A DNA stretch of 5,092 nucleotides, taken from positions 1-5,092 of the forward strand of contig CANJNU010000103.1 in assembly GCA_947475645.1 (NCBI GenBank). Direction: 5' to 3'. A program made the position numbers and the translations under genes. This stretch comes from Bacteriovoracaceae bacterium (lineage in GTDB: Bacteria; Bdellovibrionota; UBA1018). A model generated the notes under the pieces. That model was not told the DNA's origin. It made no database searches and saw only the letters and a program-made list of their open reading frames with translations. Below, one piece after another: positions 1-5,053 of this stretch (position 1 is its first letter; each line of letters opens with the position of its first letter).

Positions 1-17
1 AACGCAAGTTTAGTGGT

Positions 18-21
18 AGGA
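18..21 (+). promoter_or_regulatory. Probable ribosome binding site of rpiB
   Basis: AGGA lies 10 nt before the ATG at 32, within GGTAGGACGAG. The spacing is slightly long but usable. It supports this ATG, which is also the only usual start codon ahead of the conserved first beta strand. The 31 bases before the gene are too few to judge a promoter or an upstream gene. Confidence 0.5.
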
Positions 22-31
22 CGAGTCTAAA

Positions 32-517
32 ATGAAAAAAGCCAAAGCGGCGCTTCACAAAATTTTCATTGCATCTGACCACGCCGGACTTGAATTAAAA
101 CAAGCCTTGCAACTGAAGTTAGGCGACCTGCCGTGGGAAGACTTAGGGCCCTACACCGATGATCGAGTCGATTATCCCGACTACGCGGCTGCGCTGTCCA
201 AGAAAGTACTGAGCGGATCGAAGCGAGGTCGCGCGATGGGCGTACTGATTTGCGGTAGTGGAATTGGTATGAGCATCTCGGCCAATAAAGTAAGAGGCAT
301 TCGCGCAGCATTGGTTGAGAATCCAGTGGCAGCACGGCTTTCGCGCGAACACAACGATGCCAATGTTCTGTGCTTAGGAGCACGCTTTTTGGCGCATGAC
401 TACGCTGCTGAAATTGTCGATAGCTGGGTAAGTAGCCTATTTACCGAAGACGCACGCCATCGTTCGCGCATTCAAAAAATTCACCTCATCGAGAAGAATC
501 CCACAAAGAAACGGTAA
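32..517 (+). CDS. rpiB: Ribose-5-phosphate isomerase B (RpiB/LacAB family)
   Basis: This cytoplasmic enzyme interconverts ribose 5-phosphate and ribulose 5-phosphate in the non-oxidative pentose phosphate pathway. The 161-residue product has the family hallmarks in order: SDHAG at 15-19 in the phosphate/substrate-binding N-terminus, DYPDYA at 47-52, the [17 protein letters not shown] stretch at 70-86, and [10 protein letters not shown] at 104-113. By alignment from memory to E. coli RpiB, Cys74 is the catalytic base and His107 the ring-opening residue; both are present. The protein is about 12 residues longer than E. coli RpiB, through a short basic N-terminal extension ([10 protein letters not shown]) and a basic tail. 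No alternative start removes the extension. glyA follows after 4 nt, so the two are almost certainly co-transcribed. A role on another sugar phosphate, as in LacA/LacB or allose-6-phosphate isomerases, cannot be excluded from sequence, but the housekeeping context favours ribose 5-phosphate. Confidence 0.95.
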   Translation: MKKAKAALHKIFIASDHAGLELKQALQLKLGDLPWEDLGPYTDDRVDYPDYAAALSKKVLSGSKRGRAMGVLICGSGIGMSISANKVRGIRAALVENPVAARLSREHNDANVLCLGARFLAHDYAAEIVDSWVSSLFTEDARHRSRIQKIHLIEKNPTKKR

Positions 518-521
518 TTTT

Positions 522-1814
522 ATGTCGAAACACGCTCACTTAAATTTTCTCGGCAATTTATCGGTTACCGACCCTTCCCTATTTTCAGCAATTGAGAACG
601 AGAACCGCCGCGAGGAAGACGGACTTGAGCTGATTGCTTCAGAAAATTACGTTAGCCGTGCTGTTTTGGAGGCGCAAGGATCAACCCTGACCAACAAATA
701 CGCCGAAGGCTATCCCGGTAAACGTTACTACGGGGGCTGCGAATTCGTTGATGTGGTTGAAGCACTTGCCATTGAGCGGGCATGCAAGATTTTCGGTGCC
801 GAAGCAGCCAATGTACAGCCTCACTCGGGATCGCAAGCGAACATGGCCGTTTACCTTAGCCTCATGCAAGCGGGCGACAAAATGGTAGGCATGAGCTTAT
901 CGCACGGCGGCCACCTAACACACGGATCGCCTGTGAACTTTAGCGGAAAACTATTTCAGGTTTCGAGTTACGGACTTCATCCCGACACCCATCGCCTTGA
1001 TTACAACTTAGTGCGCGAGATTGTAAAAAAGGATCAGCCCAAGGTTTTGGTAGCCGGCGCAAGCGCCTACGCGCGCGTAATCGATTTTGAGATTTTAGGA
1101 CAAATTGCGCGCGAAAACGGAGCCCAACTGGTGGTCGACATGGCTCATATTGCTGGCCTTGTCGCTGCAGGCCTTCACCCCAACCCCGTTCCCCACTCTT
1201 CTTACGTTACCACCACCACACACAAAACCTTGCGAGGTCCTCGCGGCGGCCTAATTTTAGCCGGAGCTCAAGGCACCGGTACTGCCGCCGACCGAATGAA
1301 AATTGCCAATTCGAACATTTTTCCTGGCATTCAAGGCGGGCCATTAATGCATGTAATTGCAGCCAAAGCGGTGGCTTTTGGCGAGGCCCTGACCCCCGAG
1401 TTTGTGCTGTACCAAAAGCAAATCGTGGCCAATGCGAAGTCTCTAGCCGAAGGCCTTATGGAATTGGGCTTTCGCCTCGTTACAGACGGAACCGATAACC
1501 ACCTGATGCTGGTTGACCTGACCCAAACCCTTCAGGGCAACATTTCAGGAAAAGACGCCGAAGGTTGGCTTGATCAAGCGGGAATTACAGTGAACAAGAA
1601 TACCATTCCTAACGAGAAGCGTAGCCCGTTCGTGACCAGCGGTATTCGAATTGGCGTGCCCGCAATTACTACCCGAGGCATGGGATCATCGGAGATGAAG
1701 CAAATTGCCCAATGGATCTACAGCACCTTAGCCGCCCAAGGGGATACAGCGAAGATCTTAGGTATTCGTCAACAAGTTCAAGACCTTTGTCGCTCGTTTC
1801 CGTTGTATCACTGA
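522..1814 (+). CDS. glyA: Serine hydroxymethyltransferase
   Basis: This PLP enzyme converts serine and tetrahydrofolate to glycine and 5,10-methylenetetrahydrofolate, the main source of one-carbon units for purine, thymidylate and methionine synthesis. The 430-residue length is close to the bacterial norm of about 415-430. Visible hallmarks are LIASENYVS at 37-45, [13 protein letters not shown] at 60-72, HSGSQAN at 101-107, [13 protein letters not shown] at 127-139, DMAHIAG at 206-212, and the Schiff-base motif [14 protein letters not shown], in which Lys235 binds PLP. Asp206 should pair with the PLP ring nitrogen, and Arg376 in SGIRIGVPA should bind the substrate carboxylate. All key residues are intact. 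The ATG lies 4 nt after the rpiB stop with only a poor Shine-Dalgarno sequence (GAAACGG), so translation probably depends on coupling to rpiB. A hairpin just after the stop probably ends the transcript. No glycine or other riboswitch fits in the 4-nt gap. Confidence 0.98.
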   Translation: MSKHAHLNFLGNLSVTDPSLFSAIENENRREEDGLELIASENYVSRAVLEAQGSTLTNKYAEGYPGKRYYGGCEFVDVVEALAIERACKIFGAEAANVQPHSGSQANMAVYLSLMQAGDKMVGMSLSHGGHLTHGSPVNFSGKLFQVSSYGLHPDTHRLDYNLVREIVKKDQPKVLVAGASAYARVIDFEILGQIARENGAQLVVDMAHIAGLVAAGLHPNPVPHSSYVTTTTHKTLRGPRGGLILAGAQGTGTAADRMKIANSNIFPGIQGGPLMHVIAAKAVAFGEALTPEFVLYQKQIVANAKSLAEGLMELGFRLVTDGTDNHLMLVDLTQTLQGNISGKDAEGWLDQAGITVNKNTIPNEKRSPFVTSGIRIGVPAITTRGMGSSEMKQIAQWIYSTLAAQGDTAKILGIRQQVQDLCRSFPLYH

Positions 1815-1815
1815 G

Positions 1816-1838
1816 AAAAAGGTACCCGGCACCTTTTT
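1816..1838 (+). terminator. Probable intrinsic terminator after glyA
   Basis: AAAAAGGT at 1816-1823 and ACCTTTTT at 1831-1838 are perfect inverted complements around a 7-nt loop. One more C-G pair (1825 with 1829) can form beyond an A/C mismatch. The hairpin starts 1 nt after the glyA stop and its 3' arm ends in five T residues. The flanking A and T runs make it symmetric, so it could act in both directions. The G-C core is short, so strength is uncertain. The near-palindromic core GGTACCCGGCACC may belong to a dispersed repeat family. Confidence 0.65.
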
Positions 1839-1858
1839 GATGCTGCGTCATAAAAGTC

Positions 1859-1887
1859 TTGAAGCGTTGGGTCAAATCGGTTAGACC
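1859..1887 (+). promoter_or_regulatory. Candidate promoter of nrdR-nusB
   Basis: TTGAAG (1859-1864) and TAGACC (1882-1887) are separated by 17 nt. They match the sigma-70 boxes at 4/6 and 3/6 positions, which is weak taken alone. Support comes from position, after the glyA terminator and before nrdR, and from a closely similar arrangement at 2859-2886. Transcription would start near 1894, only a few bases before the GTG at 1898. No Shine-Dalgarno sequence is seen there. Confidence 0.35.
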
Positions 1888-1888
1888 C
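1869..1888 (+). repeat. Short inverted repeat before the nrdR start
   Basis: GGGTC (1869-1873) and GACCC (1884-1888) can pair around a 10-nt loop, ending 9 nt before the nrdR GTG. A smaller dyad GGT-TAG-ACC is nested in the right half and coincides with the candidate -10 box. It could be an operator or an mRNA hairpin. It does not resemble the AT-rich NrdR box consensus, so autoregulation by NrdR is not shown. Confidence 0.3.
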
Positions 1889-1897
1889 TGCCTTGCT

Positions 1898-2410
1898 GTG
1901 AAATGCCCTTTTTGCTCAGACCTCGATACGAAAGTGATCGACTCCCGACTTAACCAGTTGGGTGACCTGATTCGTCGCCGCCGCTCCTGCCCCAAGTGCG
2001 AGGGCCGGTTCACGACCTACGAGCGCGTAGAAGAAGTCATGCCCGTGGTGATCAAAAAAGACGGTCGACGCGAAACGTTCGAGCGCGCTAAAATCATCGA
2101 TGGAATTCAGAAGTCCTGCGAAAAACGCTCTATTCCGATTCAGAAAATTGAAGAACTTGTACGCGGAATTGAAAGAAAAATTCAGAGCTACGGTTTAAAA
2201 GAGCTTCCCACAAAAACAGTGGGCCAGATGGTCATGTCTGAGCTGCTCAATCTCGATAAAGTTGCCTATATTCGGTTTGCCTCGGTTTACCGCGAATTTC
2301 GCGATGTGGAAGAATTCGTAGCCGAACTTCAAATTCCCCAAGCCGACGCCTCACAGGATCAAGACAGCCTTACCTTCACTTTCACTGAGGGAGCCAAAAA
2401 AGAATTATGA
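1898..2410 (+). CDS. nrdR: Transcriptional repressor NrdR
   Basis: NrdR is a zinc-ribbon, ATP-cone repressor of ribonucleotide reductase genes; it senses ATP/dATP and binds NrdR boxes. I place the start at the GTG at 1898, giving 170 residues and the canonical opening M-K-C-P-F-C. The longest open frame starts at a TTG at 1859 and would add 13 residues the family lacks. The zinc ribbon has Cys3, Cys6, Cys31 and Cys34, followed by GRFTTYER at 36-43. The ATP-cone runs from about 49 to 139 (PVVIKKDGRRETFERAKI to VYREF). The product is longer than the usual 150-155 residues because of an acidic, polar tail from about residue 147 (PQADASQDQD and onward) of unknown role. No Shine-Dalgarno sequence precedes the GTG. 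The gene overlaps nusB by 4 nt. No nrd gene or recognisable NrdR box is in the window, so its targets lie elsewhere. Confidence 0.95.
   Translation: MKCPFCSDLDTKVIDSRLNQLGDLIRRRRSCPKCEGRFTTYERVEEVMPVVIKKDGRRETFERAKIIDGIQKSCEKRSIPIQKIEELVRGIERKIQSYGLKELPTKTVGQMVMSELLNLDKVAYIRFASVYREFRDVEEFVAELQIPQADASQDQDSLTFTFTEGAKKEL
2387..2393 (+). promoter_or_regulatory. Ribosome binding site of nusB
   Basis: GAGGGAG lies inside the 3' end of nrdR, 13 nt before the nusB ATG. The spacing is longer than ideal, but the match is strong. The ATGA overlap with the nrdR stop also allows coupled re-initiation. Confidence 0.4.
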
Positions 2411-2829
2411 AAACCACACGCCACCAGGCCCGCGAAGTAGCACTCCAAATCTTATATCGTTGCGACGGTGAAGCTGCCGATTCGACTCAGACGATCAACG
2501 ACCTCACTCGTCACTTTGATCACTTTCATGTTCCCAACGAAATTCGTGAATTCACAGCACAACTGGTTGCCGGAACCCTTCGCGAAATCAAGGAACTGGA
2601 TAGCTTACTCGAGAAGCACGCATCGAACTGGAAACTTCCCCGCATGAGTTACGTCGATAGAAATTTACTGCGCATGTCGATTTATGAGTTAAAGGCATTT
2701 CCAGATACGCCCGTATCCGTAGTTATTGACGAAGCCATCGAGCTAGCTAAGCAATTTGGCACGCAGGAAAGCCCCAGTTTTGTGAACGGCATTTTAGACG
2801 CCGTAAAAGTCTCAGTTCGATCGAAATAA
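2407..2829 (+). CDS. nusB: Transcription antitermination factor NusB
   Basis: NusB binds boxA RNA with NusE (ribosomal protein S10) and joins the antitermination complex that keeps RNA polymerase processive on rRNA operons. The 140 residues match the family length of about 130-150. Seen features are the arginine-rich N-terminal RNA-binding segment RHQAREVALQILYR at 5-18, the central DRNLLRMSIYEL at 84-95, the PVSVVIDEAIELAKQFG segment at 102-118, and the C-terminal SFVNGILDAV at 124-133. All are diagnostic. The ATG shares 4 nt (ATGA) with the end of nrdR, so expression is coupled to the repressor gene. In many Proteobacteria and Deltaproteobacteria, riboflavin genes (ribD, ribE, ribBA, ribH) lie between nrdR and nusB; here none do. 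No convincing terminator follows, so some read-through into the next gene is possible. Confidence 0.95.
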   Translation: MKTTRHQAREVALQILYRCDGEAADSTQTINDLTRHFDHFHVPNEIREFTAQLVAGTLREIKELDSLLEKHASNWKLPRMSYVDRNLLRMSIYELKAFPDTPVSVVIDEAIELAKQFGTQESPSFVNGILDAVKVSVRSK

Positions 2830-2858
2830 CCGTCATTTTTTCGCCAGAATACTGACAA

Positions 2859-2886
2859 TTGAATTTTCGCTCGACTGAGTTAGACT
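2859..2886 (+). promoter_or_regulatory. Candidate promoter in the 67-nt gap after nusB
   Basis: TTGAAT (2859-2864) and TAGACT (2881-2886), 16 nt apart, each match the sigma-70 consensus at 4/6 positions. The -10-like box ends 10 nt before the ATG at 2897, the same distance as in the nrdR candidate. The predicted start of transcription is near 2893, leaving almost no leader. This would begin a third transcription unit. Confidence 0.4.
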
Positions 2887-2888
2887 CA
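2876..2888. repeat. Small palindrome over the candidate -10 box
   Basis: TGAGT (2876-2880) and ACTCA (2884-2888) are perfect inverted complements around TAG. The dyad covers the -10-like hexamer, where an operator could sit. It is short enough to arise by chance; the similar GGT-TAG-ACC dyad ahead of nrdR is the only reason to list it. Confidence 0.25.
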
Positions 2889-2896
2889 ATAGAGCC

Positions 2897-3349
2897 ATGA
2901 TTCAATACGAGTCGCCACATTCACAATCAAACGACCTCTCGACGGCGGAATCACTCTTCGCCGGAACAGTGTCGGGCCTTATTGCCGCAGTAACGACCGA
3001 CGAAAGACCCATGCGTGGACTTTTGGGTCTTCTCGATTGGCGCTTCGAAGGACAGATTTCAAAGCTTCTTCAAAAAAAGTTTATTACAGGAACAGTGGGT
3101 GAATGCATCTACGTGCCTGTTACTCGCGCCGAAAAAACTTATCACCTCATTTTACTGGGCGTGGGCTCGCGCAAAGCACCCAGTCAGCCACTCTCGCTTG
3201 AATCTCTCGCCACGTTTTCTCAGAATCTAAAAACACTCGGCGTTCGATCGTTAGGTATTTCCCGAAAGGATTTTGGGGAATTATTTCAACAACTGCAGTC
3301 AGTATTGCCTGCAGAAAACCAGGATGGTGAAGTATGCATTCTCCCGTAA
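2897..3349 (+). CDS. Free-standing M17 peptidase N-terminal-like domain protein
   Basis: This 150-residue protein resembles the N-terminal (non-catalytic) domain of M17 leucyl aminopeptidases as it occurs alone in several delta-type proteobacterial genomes. The recognisable core is RPMRGLLGLLDWRFEG at 37-52, followed by GTVGECIYVPVTR at 65-77 and the beta strand YHLILLGVGSR at 82-92. It ends with a probable last strand (EVCILP). The metal-binding catalytic domain of M17 enzymes is wholly absent and there is no room for it, so peptidase activity is not expected. The M17 N-terminal domain shares the macro-domain-like fold, so ligand or protein binding is conceivable, but that is inference. No signal peptide or membrane segment is seen. 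The ATG at 2897 has no clear Shine-Dalgarno sequence. The next gene begins 16 nt before this one ends, which implies coupled translation. Family assignment is by remembered resemblance, not a search. Confidence 0.7.
   Translation: MIQYESPHSQSNDLSTAESLFAGTVSGLIAAVTTDERPMRGLLGLLDWRFEGQISKLLQKKFITGTVGECIYVPVTRAEKTYHLILLGVGSRKAPSQPLSLESLATFSQNLKTLGVRSLGISRKDFGELFQQLQSVLPAENQDGEVCILP
3321..3324 (+). promoter_or_regulatory. Ribosome binding site of the 168-residue gene
   Basis: AGGA lies 9 nt before the ATG at 3334, inside the end of the preceding gene, with a second purine stretch (GGTGAAG) nearer the start. It supports the overlapping start. Confidence 0.5.
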
Positions 3350-3840
3350 TACCGGAAAAAAACAAAAATCAAACTCCTCCAGAAGTTCGCCTCATCTCAG
3401 TACTCTCTCGTCACCTTCTTTCTGCATCTGATGAGTATAGCGAAATCGAAGAATGGGAAGCCGAAATGCAAAGCGACGCCAGCCGCTGCATCTCGTCTTT
3501 AGACGCAATTGTGCGAAGAACATTTCCTATTACTGCACTCGAAACACCCGTCAAGAATATGACCCCCAGCGAACAAGCAAAACCTTATCGCGCACCCAGT
3601 CCGATTCAGTATGCGTCTGATAGAAAGGAATATCAGAGCGCCTTGAACAATCCAGAGACCCTTCAAGCTCTCCTGAACCTGAAAAACTCAGACAAATTGA
3701 GAAGTAAATCGTCAGTTGGAGATTCTGATCACTTTAAAACTTTGAATCCGCCAGCAGTTGAGGCTAAACTTAAGTCTACAACTGCAACCAAAAGAACTTT
3801 GATGAGCAGAATCTTCAGATCCCGCGAGGAGCTCCCTTGA
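3334..3840 (+). CDS. Hypothetical protein, charged and probably partly disordered
   Basis: I do not recognise this 168-residue protein. Residues about 16-65 look helical and acidic (PEVRLISVLSRHLL, then EIEEWEAEMQSDAS), a plausible small folded or coiled segment. From about 66 to 150 the sequence is rich in Pro, Ser, Thr, Lys and Asn (for example KPYRAPSPIQ at 83-92), typical of a flexible region. The end is basic (KRTLMSRIFRSREELP). There is one cysteine (52), no signal peptide and no membrane segment. It overlaps the upstream M17-like gene by 16 nt and the downstream gene by 4 nt, and both junctions carry Shine-Dalgarno sequences, so it is probably a real translated gene despite the lack of a known family. 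Such a composition often belongs to linkers or adaptor subunits, but no partner can be named beyond its operon neighbours. Confidence 0.7.
   Translation: MHSPVIPEKNKNQTPPEVRLISVLSRHLLSASDEYSEIEEWEAEMQSDASRCISSLDAIVRRTFPITALETPVKNMTPSEQAKPYRAPSPIQYASDRKEYQSALNNPETLQALLNLKNSDKLRSKSSVGDSDHFKTLNPPAVEAKLKSTTATKRTLMSRIFRSREELP
3826..3831 (+). promoter_or_regulatory. Strong ribosome binding site that fixes a TTG start
   Basis: GAGGAG lies 5 nt before the TTG at 3837. It is the best Shine-Dalgarno sequence in the window and, with the TTGA overlap of the upstream stop, selects this rare start codon. Confidence 0.6.
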
Positions 3841-4523
3841 ATCAAGCATGGAAGAATATTGCAGACCTGTTGCCGTCGAACTTTGAAGAGCGCTGGAGTT
3901 TTTGCCAAAACAGCGACACGACGCACCTTCTTAAATTGGTGCTCTTAAGAGAATTCTACAAAGAAACCGCAGCAAAGCGCGCCAACTGTGTCGCGGCCGG
4001 AATTACGAAGACGGCTGACCTACTTGGAAAAGTAGAGGATACACTGAGAACTCACATCTACTCGATGGAGTTCTCAGACAGCCTAGACGAGATTTTAAGC
4101 GGTCCCGCGAACGCAAACAACGTTGGCTCAAGCCCCGACCTGCCCGCATCGCTAACAGCAGCGATTGGCGTAGGCAAGCTGGATGGAGCCAATCGCGATT
4201 GGGACCGTATTATTGCACACCAGGCCTCAATGGAAGGTTGGGTTTTTGGAGCCTTAACCTTTACAGTAGCTACCGACGACCTCGACTCATGGGAGAGCCG
4301 CTTACATAAGTCGGCTTGGCCAACCGGGTGCCTGCTGTTCTCTGAAAAGGCCGAGCAAGCCATTGCTCCGGGCTTTTGGTGTGGCCGCTGGTACCTTTGC
4401 TATGACTCTCGCTTTCCAAGTCCAGATTCTTGGTGGAAAGAGATTCGCAACTGGCCCGGTAGCGCAATTAATCCAGAAGATGAAATTGACTGGAAGGTTC
4501 TGTTCCCACCTGATCAAGTCTGA
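3837..4523 (+). CDS. Hypothetical protein with a tryptophan-rich C-terminal domain
   Basis: I do not recognise this 228-residue protein. It starts at a TTG that overlaps the previous stop (TTGA), 5 nt after GAGGAG. It appears to have two parts. Residues 1-90 are mostly helical (AWKNIADLLP, then THLLKLVLLREFYKETAAKRAN). A Gly/Ala/Asn/Pro-rich stretch at about 89-120 may be a linker. Residues 121-228 are strikingly rich in tryptophan, with ten Trp at 122, 135, 152, 161, 181, 185, 199, 200, 206 and 219. This part alternates likely beta strands (GWVFGALTFTVA, GRWYLCYD) and turns. Cysteines at 23, 51, 165, 182 and 188 form no CxxC metal site. There is no signal peptide or membrane helix. The aromatic density suggests a compact beta-rich binding domain, but no function is assigned. 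It sits third in the operon-like block. Confidence 0.75.
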   Translation: MNQAWKNIADLLPSNFEERWSFCQNSDTTHLLKLVLLREFYKETAAKRANCVAAGITKTADLLGKVEDTLRTHIYSMEFSDSLDEILSGPANANNVGSSPDLPASLTAAIGVGKLDGANRDWDRIIAHQASMEGWVFGALTFTVATDDLDSWESRLHKSAWPTGCLLFSEKAEQAIAPGFWCGRWYLCYDSRFPSPDSWWKEIRNWPGSAINPEDEIDWKVLFPPDQV

Positions 4524-4531
4524 GCTATTCT
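4503..4531 (+). promoter_or_regulatory. Weak candidate promoter before the last gene
   Basis: TTCCCA (4503-4508) and TATTCT (4526-4531), 17 nt apart, each match sigma-70 boxes at 4/6 positions. Predicted initiation is close to the GTG at 4538, which has no Shine-Dalgarno sequence. It lies over the end of the preceding coding sequence and could easily be chance. Confidence 0.2.
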
Positions 4532-4537
4532 AATCGG

Positions 4538-5053
4538 GTGAGACTGGTCGATCTTCTCGTCCGCATTTTGGAAGCCCACGCACAAACTCTCAATCGGCTT
4601 GCCGCCTTGTTTGATGAGGATATTCTCGTTTACATGCTTGAAGAGAGCGGTGATGAACTGATTGAGAAGGTTGTTCCCTATTCAGTCGATTCCAGTCGTT
4701 TTGAAGTAGGTAGAAGACACGGCTTCTCGTCTCCTCATGCCGAACTTTCTGGGGCCGTGACCGACTTTCACCTCAGTGCGCGCTTGGAATTTTATCTCTG
4801 GGCCTATCCATTTTACCGAAACTTGGTAGAGAGCGAGGTCGACTTAGACGCCCTTATTCCTCTTCACCATGAATCACTGGGGCAAGAACTGGTCGACGAA
4901 GCCAGCCAACAGGCTGCCAGATGGATTAAGCTCCTTCCTATCGCCGACGAATTTCGCCCGCGCGCTGAACAAGTGTCACACGTGGCATGGCTACGCTTCC
5001 GCACGGAAGCGCTCAAAAAAATTGGAAAACGCTCGCTCGGTCCCGTTTACTAA
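4538..5053 (+). CDS. Hypothetical helical protein
   Basis: I do not recognise this 171-residue protein. The GTG at 4538 is the first plausible start after the in-frame stop at 4511 and lies 14 nt past the end of the preceding gene. No Shine-Dalgarno sequence is visible, so a later start cannot be excluded; the first internal ATG is at residue 33. The sequence is mainly amphipathic helix: VDLLVRILEAHAQTLNRLAALF at 4-25, an aromatic segment LEFYLWAYPFYRNLVE at 83-98, ELVDEASQQAARWIKLL at 117-133, and a basic C-terminus (LKKIGKRSLGPVY). The aromatic segment is too short and charged at its edges to be a convincing membrane helix. There are no cysteines and no known catalytic motif. Position suggests co-expression with the three genes before it. 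Confidence 0.7.
   Translation: MRLVDLLVRILEAHAQTLNRLAALFDEDILVYMLEESGDELIEKVVPYSVDSSRFEVGRRHGFSSPHAELSGAVTDFHLSARLEFYLWAYPFYRNLVESEVDLDALIPLHHESLGQELVDEASQQAARWIKLLPIADEFRPRAEQVSHVAWLRFRTEALKKIGKRSLGPVY
4994..5011. repeat. Perfect hairpin near the end of the last gene
   Basis: CGCTTCC (4994-5000) and GGAAGCG (5005-5011) are perfect inverted complements around GCAC, a stable-looking stem. On the + strand an A run, not a T run, follows it, so it is not an intrinsic terminator for this gene. It lies inside the coding sequence, 40 nt before the stop. Confidence 0.45.

Noticed and set aside
25..30. GTCTAA just before rpiB, the reverse complement of the TTAGAC motif
   Set aside because: Only six bases, in the opposite orientation and touching the start codon, so it does not fit the promoter-like module seen at the other two genes.
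66..383. Open - strand frame of 105 codons opposite rpiB
   Set aside because: It is the antisense of a strongly conserved gene, has no family resemblance, and two other - strand frames overlap it; a compositional shadow.
1056..1067. GGCGCAAGCGCC hairpin in glyA
   Set aside because: It is short and encodes conserved protein sequence (AGASA region); no regulatory context.
1669..2013. Open - strand frame of 114 codons across the end of glyA and the start of nrdR
   Set aside because: It runs antisense through two certain genes and the terminator hairpin and encodes nothing recognisable.
2816..2825. Palindrome TTCGATCGAA at the end of nusB
   Set aside because: It is a 10-bp self-complement with no loop, lies in coding sequence, and has no second copy nearby; likely chance.
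2822..2843. Possible terminator after nusB (CGAAA and TTTCG around a 12-nt loop)
   Set aside because: The stem is only 5 bp and A/T-rich, the loop is long, and the T run forms the 3' arm and does not follow it.
3015..3230. Open + strand frame of 71 codons inside the M17-like gene
   Set aside because: It lies in another frame of a gene with recognisable protein similarity; no ribosome binding site of note.
4058..4363. Open - strand frame of 101 codons opposite the 228-residue gene
   Set aside because: The + strand frame has a strong ribosome binding site and operon overlap; the - strand product is Ser/Arg-rich shadow-like sequence.
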